DNA of 58,767 nt from an uncultured Oscillospiraceae bacterium (GTDB taxonomy: Bacteria; Bacillota; Clostridia; Oscillospirales; Oscillospiraceae): the NCBI GenBank assembly GCA_934646185.1, contig CAKUEH010000016.1, positions 1-58,767 of the forward strand. Direction: 5' to 3'. Positions 9,423 through 15,347 of this stretch are shown one piece after another. The first letter of the stretch is position 1; the number at the start of each line of letters is the position of its first letter. Under the pieces are notes generated by a model, which had not been told where the DNA came from, did not search any database, and saw nothing but the letters and a program-made list of their open reading frames with translations. A program made the translations under genes and the position numbers.

Positions 9423-9478
9423 GTTTTCCCTGAGAGGTTGGTATCACATTTTGATACCACCAACCGCTCAGAGAAAAC
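9423..9478. repeat. Long imperfect palindrome after the recombinase cluster
   Basis: The arms GTTTTC-CTGAG-GGTTGGTATCA and TGATACC-AACC-CTCAG-GAAAAC pair over about 24 positions with a three-base bulge (ACC) and small mismatches, around a five-base CATTT loop. No T run follows on either strand, so it is a poor terminator. Its place just past the third recombinase suggests a recombinase binding or attachment site. A smaller palindrome (AGGTG/CACCT, 9399-9414) precedes it. The rest of 9368-9560 shows nothing else. Confidence 0.6.
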
Positions 9479-9560
9479 AGATAAATATTTTTCCGCAAGG
9501 TGAAATTTTGACGGATTACCCTGTATAATAAAAAGGAAACTGGCAAAGGAAATAGAAAAT

Positions 9561-10157
9561 ATGATTTATTACATTGCAGATATGCACTTTGGACATACGA
9601 ATGTACTTCGTTTTGATAATCGCCCGTTTTCAGATACCGCGCAGATGGATGACACGCTGATTCAAAACTGGAATGAACGAGTTGCAGATGACGATACCAT
9701 CTATATTCTGGGCGATGCGTTCTGGAAAAACGAAGAAAACAGTATTCAGATTATGGAGCGGTTGCGGGGACATAAGCACCTGATTCAGGGCAACCATGAC
9801 CGCGTGAAAGGAAAGCTCCGCTTTTATTGGGAAAGCATTACGCAGTACGCAGAAGTCAATGACGAAAACCGCTTGGTCATTCTGAGCCATTACCCGATGC
9901 TATTTTATAAAAACCAGCACCACGGAGCGACAATGCTGTACGGGCATGTACATAATACCAGCGAGTGGGAACTCGTTGAGAAGTGGAAGAAAGAGCAGTG
10001 GGCAATGGGCATTCCAAGCAGGCTGATCAATGTGGGCTGCATGATGGAGTATATGCGCTATACCCCGCGCACTCTGACGGAACTGCTGGATGCCAATCCT
10101 ATGCCGGAAATTTTCAGAGTCCGCAAAGACGGAAGCGCTGTTGAAGTATCTAAGTAG
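9561..10157 (+). CDS. Calcineurin-like metallophosphoesterase
   Basis: A 198-residue cytoplasmic phosphoesterase of the metallophosphatase superfamily. The dinuclear metal site is complete: DMHFGH at residues 7-12, GDAFW near 52, GNHDR near 78, LSHYP near 112 and GHVHN near 130. The substrate cannot be read from the sequence; relatives act on nucleic acids, nucleotides or phosphoproteins. Start ATG 9561 follows AAAGGAAATAGAAAAT, and a TATAAT lies at 9525-9530 without a convincing -35. The gene stands alone between the recombinase cluster and a small basic gene. It is common as cargo in clostridial elements, so its being mobile-element cargo is likely but inferred. Confidence 0.85.
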   Translation: MIYYIADMHFGHTNVLRFDNRPFSDTAQMDDTLIQNWNERVADDDTIYILGDAFWKNEENSIQIMERLRGHKHLIQGNHDRVKGKLRFYWESITQYAEVNDENRLVILSHYPMLFYKNQHHGATMLYGHVHNTSEWELVEKWKKEQWAMGIPSRLINVGCMMEYMRYTPRTLTELLDANPMPEIFRVRKDGSAVEVSK

Positions 10158-10180
10158 ATGCGAAGGGATGGATTCTCAGG

Positions 10181-10351
10181 ATGAAAGTGACACCGCTGAA
10201 AAAACAGAGCAAGAAAAATCAGCGAAATTTTTATGCAGCAAAGCGCGGTTCGTGGAACGGCGTTTCCCCAATCACCCTCGTTGTGCAGAGCAAGCGGATT
10301 TATGACCGGAACCGCGCAAAACAGGAAAGCCGTCAAAGTGCAGATCGCTGA
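10181..10351 (+). CDS. Small basic protein of mobile elements, unknown function
   Basis: A 56-residue frame from ATG 10181 to TGA 10349-10351, starting 23 bases after the phosphoesterase stop. The product is very basic (KKQSKKNQR near the N-terminus, RNRAKQESRQ near the C-terminus) with a central FYAAKRGSWNGVSPITLVV that looks like a small fold with aromatic residues. I recall similar short proteins in clostridial mobile elements but cannot name the family. The ribosome site is weak (AAGGGATGGATTCTCAGG). Codon choice and the motif pattern argue that it is real; basic charge suggests nucleic-acid binding. No membrane segment or signal peptide. Confidence 0.5.
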   Translation: MKVTPLKKQSKKNQRNFYAAKRGSWNGVSPITLVVQSKRIYDRNRAKQESRQSADR

Positions 10352-10521
10352 CAGAATCGTGCAGACCGCACCAAATTCCATAAAACCCACAATATCTTTT
10401 TTGGTTGCACAGTAGCAACCAGCAGTATGAAGCAGCAAGCTCCAAAAACCTTGCCAAAAAAGCTGAAACCATTGAAAACACTAGGAAAACCGTTGATATC
10501 TTAATTGGTGCAGCTTGCCAT

Positions 10522-10557
10522 AAAAAGCTCCGAAATTGCTTGATTTCGGAGCTTTTT
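10522..10557. terminator. Strong bidirectional terminator
   Basis: A perfect 15-bp stem AAAAAGCTCCGAAAT/ATTTCGGAGCTTTTT with a six-base loop gives U runs on both strands. It would end the phosphoesterase/small-gene transcript on the plus strand and any transcript entering from the tRNA side. Confidence 0.85.
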
Positions 10558-10728
10558 CTTGCATTTTACAGTCAAAAAGTTCAACCATATTTTCGAAAAT
10601 GCGTTTTGACCCAAACCGTGACCCAAACCGCGATGTACGTCGGTGTACGAAACAGTACGAAATAGCACGAAAAGGCCATTCCGCAGCGCATAAGACGTAC
10701 ATAAAATCAGTATTTTTTCACGAGAAAA

Positions 10729-10757
10729 GGGGCGCGCTGCCGTTTTGGCGGCGCGCC
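10729..10757 (-). terminator. GC-rich hairpin, possible terminator for leftward transcripts
   Basis: Arms GGGCGCGCTGCC and GGCGGCGCGCCC pair around GTTTT with one mismatch. On the minus strand the stem is followed by CCTTTTCTCG, a short U run. It could stop read-through from the tRNA-Ser locus. The bases 10558-10728 hold only short direct repeats (GACCCAAACCG twice, GTACGAAA variants). Confidence 0.4.
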
Positions 10758-10830
10758 CGCTATGCCTTGCGTCACACCACTTCCCGGCTGATCATTTGAC
10801 CGATGATATCTGAGATTTGTACTGATATAA

Positions 10831-11055
10831 GAAAGTAGCCAAGGTAATTTTCAATGGAGACGCACTGACTACTGCGCCACTGATCGACCGGATATTGTTA
10901 ATACTGGGTATGTTGATGTGCGGCTTGAAAGAAAACAAAGCGTACTGCAAACCTATCATAAAGCACTGCAACCGAAAACAACCGTTACAGGAAAAGAAGC
11001 AGGGCAAGAAACATCGAAGAAAGCGAAAAAGAAAAGCAGCGAAATGGAGCTATAA
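10831..11055 (+). pseudogene. C-terminal fragment of an unrecognised gene
   Basis: An open stretch of 74 codons without a start codon context, running from just after a TAA (10828-10830) to TAA 11053-11055. The reading WRRTDYCATDRPDIVNTGY, then DVRLERKQSVLQTYHKAL and a lysine-rich tail (KKAKKKSSEMEL) has the composition of a real protein end rather than random frame. I do not recognise the family. It most likely is debris of an element gene whose front part was deleted. Another frame in the same place gives VIFNGDALTTAPLIDR, reminiscent of the C-terminal part of IstB-type ATPases, so an IS21-like remnant is an alternative. Confidence 0.3.
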
Positions 11056-11109
11056 CGGCAATATCTTTTTATAGCTCCGCGCTACTTTTCATAGCTTTTT
11101 AGCAGTTCC

Positions 11110-11205
11110 GGGCACCATTGGGGCACCACAGTATACATCTTTCTTGTATAGTGTGTATGATGTGGAATGAGCCGGGCACCACAAAGCGGGGCACCAAGGG
11201 CACCA
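11110..11205. repeat. Five direct copies of GGGCACCA
   Basis: Exact GGGCACCA copies start at 11110, 11121, 11174, 11189 and 11198. All have the same orientation, in two groups 46 bases apart. Their position about 80-180 bases from a tRNA gene used as an integration site resembles arm-type binding sites of tyrosine integrases. The function is inferred. Confidence 0.6.
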
Positions 11206-11244
11206 TTTGAATTATTTTCCCCAAAACAGATGCTGCTCGAGCAA

Positions 11245-11280
11245 AAGAAAAAGCCTCGAAAACATAGAGTTTTCAAGGCT
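11245..11280 (-). terminator. Terminator of the tRNA-Ser transcript
   Basis: On the minus strand the stem AGCCTTGAAAAC/GTTTTCGAGGCT (one mismatch, TCTAT loop) is followed by TTTTCTTTT. It lies five bases past the CCA end of tRNA-Ser. Confidence 0.85.
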
Positions 11281-11284
11281 TTGA

Positions 11285-11373
11285 TGGCGGAAGCGGTGGG
11301 ATTCGAACCCACGTGCCCTTGCGGACAACTGCATTTCGAGTGCAGCTCGTTACAACCACTTCGATACGCTTCC
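11285..11373 (-). tRNA. tRNA-Ser(CGA), complete
   Basis: The minus strand folds as a class II tRNA of 89 nt. The acceptor stem is GGAAGCG/CGCTTCC with discriminator G and an encoded CCA. The D arm is followed by an anticodon stem CTGCA/TGCAG with loop CTCGAAA, so the anticodon is CGA, reading UCG. The long variable arm is GTCC-GCAA-GGGC and the T loop contains TTCGAAT. Two partial tRNA-Ser 5' halves lie directly upstream. No promoter of its own is obvious in the 36 bases before it, so it may depend on the promoters in front of the partial copies. Confidence 0.95.
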
Positions 11374-11409
11374 ATGTATAAATATTCACTTTTGGGGACT
11401 AATCACATG

Positions 11410-11449
11410 ATTTCGAGTGCTGCACCTTCGACCACTCGGACAACTCTCC
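11410..11449 (-). pseudogene. tRNA-Ser 5' half, cut in the anticodon loop (copy 2)
   Basis: The minus strand reads GGAGAGTTGTCCGAGTGG, a normal tRNA-Ser acceptor and D arm, then GCAGCA and the loop CTCGAAAT. Beyond this the pairing strand TGCTG is absent and unrelated sequence begins. Its own promoter lies at 11463-11490. Forty nucleotides remain, the same as in the other partial copy. Confidence 0.85.
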
Positions 11450-11462
11450 GTGTCCCAACTTT

Positions 11463-11490
11463 ATTTTACAACTTTTTCTCTCATTTTCAA
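11463..11490 (-). promoter_or_regulatory. Promoter of partial tRNA-Ser copy 2
   Basis: On the minus strand TTGAAA (11485-11490) and TAAAAT (11463-11468) are separated by 16 bases, and the tRNA 5' end begins 13 bases downstream. Confidence 0.65.
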
Positions 11491-11637
11491 CCGCGACTTT
11501 CCTTGGAATTCCAGAAGTTTTCAGGAAGTAGGGGAGAAAAAAGGAGGGAAAAGCGGGATTGCGCGAAAAATGTGAAATCAAAAAAGCTAGTGTTCATGCG
11601 GGTTTGCGGGCAAAAACTCTCCATGACTCCCAAATGC

Positions 11638-11677
11638 TTTCGAGTCAAGGCCGTTATAACCACTTCGATACCGCTCC
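11638..11677 (-). pseudogene. tRNA-Ser 5' half, cut in the anticodon loop (copy 3)
   Basis: The minus strand reads GGAGCGGTATCGAAGTGG, a D arm, CTTGA and the loop CTCGAAA, then unrelated GCATTTGGG where TCAAG should pair. The remnant is 40 nt and has a near-consensus promoter in front. It is closest to the core chromosome, so it is probably the original chromosomal 5' half. Confidence 0.85.
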
Positions 11678-11687
11678 GTGCGGGCAT

Positions 11688-11716
11688 ATTATAACAGGCG
11701 GCTATGGGAAAAGCAA
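11688..11716 (-). promoter_or_regulatory. Strong promoter of the tRNA-Ser locus
   Basis: On the minus strand TTGCTT (11711-11716) and TATAAT (11688-11693) have 17-base spacing. The tRNA 5' end is at 11677. Confidence 0.8.
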
Positions 11717-11730
11717 GAGAAATTTCCGGT

Positions 11731-12117
11731 TCAGGTCTTTTTGATGAACTGACGGCTGCATTTCGGGCAGCGGATGTTGATCTTGCCCTTGCCGCGCGGG
11801 ACGCGGACGACCTGACGGCAGCCGGGGCAGCGGAAATAGCGGTACTGCTTATCCGTCAGACGGCTGAAAAAGCGCAGGAAAGCCGCGTTTTCGCGCCGCC
11901 GCGCCTCGATGTTGCGCGAGTACATGCGGAAGATCGACCAGACGAGCGGGACATAGGCCAGCAGGCTCAGCACAGACATCCACTGCACGCGCCGGCCGCC
12001 GATGGCGCTGATGAGGATCAGCACGAACGCAGCGCCGAGCAGACACTGGTTCAGCCGGTCGGAGCCATAGCGCCCGGCCATAAATTTCCGCAATCCGTCC
12101 CCGATTTTCCGAAACAT
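11731..12117 (-). CDS. Membrane protein with C-terminal zinc ribbon
   Basis: A 128-residue protein from ATG 12117 (GGAG nine bases upstream). Two hydrophobic segments (about residues 24-40, ending LISAIGG, and 46-62, LSLLAYVPLVW) suggest a small integral membrane protein. The C-terminal third carries two CxxC pairs (CPGC near residue 97 and CPKC near 118) that would bind zinc in a rubredoxin-like ribbon facing the cytoplasm. Similar small proteins occur in Oscillospiraceae but I know no function. It is the first core gene beside the integration site, transcribed towards the tRNA locus from its own promoter. It may be a regulator or just a metal-site protein. Confidence 0.75.
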   Translation of the reverse strand: MFRKIGDGLRKFMAGRYGSDRLNQCLLGAAFVLILISAIGGRRVQWMSVLSLLAYVPLVWSIFRMYSRNIEARRRENAAFLRFFSRLTDKQYRYFRCPGCRQVVRVPRGKGKINIRCPKCSRQFIKKT

Positions 12118-12155
12118 GTTCTGTCACTCCATCTGTAAATCGTTTGATGGAGTCT

Positions 12156-12183
12156 ATTATAAAAACCTGTCCGGGAAATACAA
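12156..12183 (-). promoter_or_regulatory. Promoter of the zinc-ribbon membrane protein
   Basis: On the minus strand TTGTAT (12178-12183) and TATAAT (12156-12161) are 16 bases apart, 39 bases upstream of the start codon. Confidence 0.65.
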
Positions 12184-12211
12184 GCGCATGGGCCGATTGT
12201 TTATAAAAAGT

Positions 12212-13075
12212 TTAAATTCTTCCGGAATCTGATTTCAAAATCACGGTTACGATCTCCGGGCGGTTGCCGATGCGCAGCGGCAGCTTCCGGCTGCCGCCGA
12301 GACCGCGGCTGACGATCATGCTGGTCTGCCCCTTCTGATACAGCCCCGCCGTATAGTCCGGGAACAGATCCAGATGCGTCCCGAAGACGGCGCCCACAAA
12401 CGGCAGGCGCACGATCCCGCCGTGGCCGTGGCCGCATAAGACCGTCTGCACGCCCATGTTCGCCCACAGGTCCAGCTCGTCGTTGCGGTGCGAGAGCATG
12501 AGGATATAGGCGTCCTTCCCCTGCGTCTGCCGGATCTCGCGCACGAGCTGCGCCGGGCGCTTCTGATCATACGGGCCGTTGGGGTCGTCGACCCCGGCCA
12601 GCACGATGGACGCCTGGCCCTTTTCAAGCAGCCGGTACTCGTTTTGCAGCCGCACGACGCCCGCCGCGTCCAGCAGGGCAAACAGCGCCCCGCGCTTTTC
12701 GCGCGAGAGCACCCACTCGTGATTGCCCGTCACATAAAATGTCGGCGCGAGCGCCGTCAGACCCTCCAGCAGCGGCGGGAGCATGGAAAGATCCGTGAAT
12801 TCATCGGCCAGATCGCCGGTGAGCGCGATGAGATCCGGGCTCTGCAGGCGCACCAGCTCCAGCAGATACCGGCTCTGCGCGTCAAAGCGCCTGCCGTGCA
12901 GATCGGAGATCTGCACGATGCGCAGTCCGGAAAACGCCTCCGGCAGCGCCGCGCAGACCGCGGTCACGGTGCTCGTCGAAAGCGTGAAATTTTCAAACCA
13001 TGCCGCTCCGGCCAGCACCAGCGCCGCCGGAAGCAGCCAGCGGCTGCGGCTTCTTCCGCGTTTTTTCTCCTGCAT
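12212..13075 (-). CDS. Membrane-anchored metallophosphoesterase (YaeI/YkuE type)
   Basis: A 287-residue protein. ATG 13075 is chosen because AGGAGG sits about nine bases upstream and overlaps the alternative GTG at 13087. An N-terminal basic stretch is followed by a hydrophobic segment (about residues 12-26, WLLPAALVLAGAAW), giving a membrane anchor with the enzyme outside. The metal site motifs are all present: QISDLHGR near 55, TGDLADE near 90, GNHEW near 118, SHRND near 200 and GHGHGG near 216. Relatives of this group remove phosphate from cell-envelope lipids such as UDP-diacylglucosamine-like or unknown substrates; the substrate here is not determinable. Divergent from recJ. Confidence 0.85.
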   Translation of the reverse strand: MQEKKRGRSRSRWLLPAALVLAGAAWFENFTLSTSTVTAVCAALPEAFSGLRIVQISDLHGRRFDAQSRYLLELVRLQSPDLIALTGDLADEFTDLSMLPPLLEGLTALAPTFYVTGNHEWVLSREKRGALFALLDAAGVVRLQNEYRLLEKGQASIVLAGVDDPNGPYDQKRPAQLVREIRQTQGKDAYILMLSHRNDELDLWANMGVQTVLCGHGHGGIVRLPFVGAVFGTHLDLFPDYTAGLYQKGQTSMIVSRGLGGSRKLPLRIGNRPEIVTVILKSDSGRI

Positions 13076-13217
13076 GCGAACCGCCACCTCCTGTCGATCG
13101 GCGCTATTTTACCACATCCCGGCCTCAAAGAAAAGCAAAACAGCGCGCCTGCGGGCCGGAATGCCGGGCCGCGGACGAAAAAACCGCGCTTTGCGTCCCG
13201 GCTATCCATATTTTATA

Positions 13218-13246
13218 TTGTGATATTCAGATTAGAATGCTATAAT
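13218..13246 (+). promoter_or_regulatory. Promoter of recJ-rel
   Basis: TTGTGA (13218-13223) and TATAAT (13241-13246) have a 17-base spacer, 31 bases before the recJ start. The rest of 13076-13277 shows no other clear feature. Confidence 0.75.
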
Positions 13247-13277
13247 ATCCGAAAAAAGAAAAAATAATGGATGTGCA

Positions 13278-15347
13278 TTGGAATTGAAGTACGGAACCTG
13301 GACGATCTCGTCCTATGAGCCTGCCGACGCGAGGGCGTTGTGCGCGGCGGGCTTCTCCCCGATTACGGCTGCGCTGCTTTGCAGCCGCGGCTACCGGGAC
13401 GCGGGCGCAGCCCGCGAATTTTTATCCTGCAGCACCCCCCTGTCGTCTCCCTTTGATCTTCTGGACATGGACAAAGCCGCCGCCCGCGTGAAGCAGGCGC
13501 TGTCCCGGCGCGAGCATATCGCCGTTTTCGGCGATTACGACGTCGACGGCATCACGGCGACCTGCCTGTTAACGGAATATCTGCGCAGCAGGGGCGGCCA
13601 TGTGACGAGCTATATTCCCGCCCGGCTCGAAGAGGGCTACGGGCTGAACCCCATCGCGATCGACACGCTCAAAAAACAGGGCGTGGAGCTGATCGTGACG
13701 GTCGACTGCGGCATCACGGCAAACAAGGAGGCCGCGCTCTGCCACGAGCTTGGCATCGATCTGGTCATCACCGACCACCACGAGTGCAAATCCGAGCTGC
13801 CGCAGGCCGCCGCGCTCGTCGACCCGCATCGCAGAGATCAGCCCCAGCCGGCCGCGGAGCTGGCCGGCGTCGGCGTGGCGTTCAAGCTGGCCGCCGCCAT
13901 CGAGGGCGAGCAGGAAAAGCTGCTGGATCAATACTGTGATTTTCTCTGCCTCGGCACCGTCGCGGACGTCATGCCCCTGACGGGGGAGAACCGCACGATG
14001 GTCGCGCGGGGCTTAAAGGCGCTGGAAAACCCGAAGCGCGTCGGCATCGCGGCCCTGATGGCCGAGTGCTCCGTGCAGAAGGGGCCCGTGACCGCGGGCA
14101 CCATCGGCTATACGCTCGCCCCGCGCATCAACGCCGCCGGGCGCATGGGCGAGGTCGAGATCGCAACGGAGCTGTTTCTGACGCGCGACGCGGGCCGCGC
14201 GGTCGAGCTGGCGGGGACGCTCTGCCGTCTGAACCGCCGGCGGCAGGAGATCGAAAGCAGCATCTACCAGTCCGCCGTCTCCATGCTCCCGCCCGGCGGG
14301 CCGCCGCAGGCAATCGTGCTGGCGGACGAGAGCTGGCACCAGGGCGTGGTCGGCATCGTCGCCTCCCGCATGGCGGAGGAATACAGCTGCCCAACGTTCC
14401 TCATCTGTCTCGACGGCGACAAGGGCAAGGCCTCGTCGCGCTCCTACGGCGGATTCAATCTGTTCCGCTCGCTCGAGCAGCTGTCCGGATTGCTCGAAAG
14501 CTACGGCGGGCACGAGCTGGCCGCGGGCTTTACCATCCGGCGCGAGAGCATCGCGCCCTTCCGGGAAAAAATGATGGCCCTATGCGCGCAGTTTCAGGAA
14601 TCGGAGGCGTGCAGCACGGCGCTTGCCATCGACTGCGAGATCCCGCCGGAGCTGCTGACCATTGAAAATATTCAGGCGCTGGGCGATCTCGAGCCCTGCG
14701 GCGCGGGCTGCCCGCGGCCGGTCCTGTGCATGCGCGGGCTCCACGTGACGGAGCTTGCGGAGGTCGGCGGCGGCAAGCATCTGCGCCTGCGGCTGAGCAG
14801 GGGCGCGTATACCTGGGGCGCGATCTTCTTCTCGACCAACGCGCAGCGCGCAGCCGTGGCGCAGGGCGACGTAGTCGACATCGCGTTCACGCCGCAGATC
14901 AACGAATACCGCTCCATGCGCTCCGTGCAGCTGAATCTCGTGGATATCCGACCCGACAAGGCCTTTCGCGAGGCGCAGGGGCACGACCGCGCGGTCTATC
15001 ACAAGCATCTGGCGGGCGGCGAGCTCAGCTGCGACGAGGCCGGGTGTCTGCTGCCCACGCGGCAGGATTTTGCCGCCGTCTGGCGGTATCTGGCGGCTTT
15101 TTCGCAGGACGGCGTCCTGACCGAGGAGCTCGGCTGCCTGAGCCGCAAAATCTCGCGCTGCGCGAAGCTCTCCTTAAGCGCGGGAAAAACGCGCATCTGT
15201 CTCGACGTTCTGGCCGAGCAGGGGCTTCTGCAGCTTGAGCAGCGGCCGAAGGCGCTGTATATCCGCCTGTGCGCGGACGGCCGGAAGGTCGATCTGGAAA
15301 AAAGCCCGATTTTGATCCATCTGAAAAAGCAGAAGGCAGGAACCTGA
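13278..15347 (+). CDS. recJ: Single-stranded-DNA-specific exonuclease RecJ
   Basis: 5'-3' exonuclease that degrades single-stranded DNA in recombinational and mismatch repair. The DHH catalytic domain carries DYDVDG at residues 86-91, VDCG near 142-145 and DHH at 166-168. The DHHA1 domain has GGHE near 415, and an OB-like C-terminal part follows. At 689 residues it is longer than E. coli RecJ (577) but of normal length for Clostridia, where an extra C-terminal domain is usual. The start is uncertain: no ATG lies in frame nearby, so TTG 13278 (or TTG 13284) is used, and the Shine-Dalgarno is weak (GAAAAAAG). It directly abuts rel (TGA then ATG), so the two are co-transcribed. Confidence 0.95.
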   Translation: MELKYGTWTISSYEPADARALCAAGFSPITAALLCSRGYRDAGAAREFLSCSTPLSSPFDLLDMDKAAARVKQALSRREHIAVFGDYDVDGITATCLLTEYLRSRGGHVTSYIPARLEEGYGLNPIAIDTLKKQGVELIVTVDCGITANKEAALCHELGIDLVITDHHECKSELPQAAALVDPHRRDQPQPAAELAGVGVAFKLAAAIEGEQEKLLDQYCDFLCLGTVADVMPLTGENRTMVARGLKALENPKRVGIAALMAECSVQKGPVTAGTIGYTLAPRINAAGRMGEVEIATELFLTRDAGRAVELAGTLCRLNRRRQEIESSIYQSAVSMLPPGGPPQAIVLADESWHQGVVGIVASRMAEEYSCPTFLICLDGDKGKASSRSYGGFNLFRSLEQLSGLLESYGGHELAAGFTIRRESIAPFREKMMALCAQFQESEACSTALAIDCEIPPELLTIENIQALGDLEPCGAGCPRPVLCMRGLHVTELAEVGGGKHLRLRLSRGAYTWGAIFFSTNAQRAAVAQGDVVDIAFTPQINEYRSMRSVQLNLVDIRPDKAFREAQGHDRAVYHKHLAGGELSCDEAGCLLPTRQDFAAVWRYLAAFSQDGVLTEELGCLSRKISRCAKLSLSAGKTRICLDVLAEQGLLQLEQRPKALYIRLCADGRKVDLEKSPILIHLKKQKAGT

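Noticed and set aside
11167..11694. Plus-strand frame across the tRNA-Ser locus
   Set aside because: It translates the antisense of one intact and two partial tRNA genes and their promoters.
12488..13267. Plus-strand frame opposite the YaeI-like phosphoesterase
   Set aside because: Antisense of a gene with a complete metal site; no start signal or domain.
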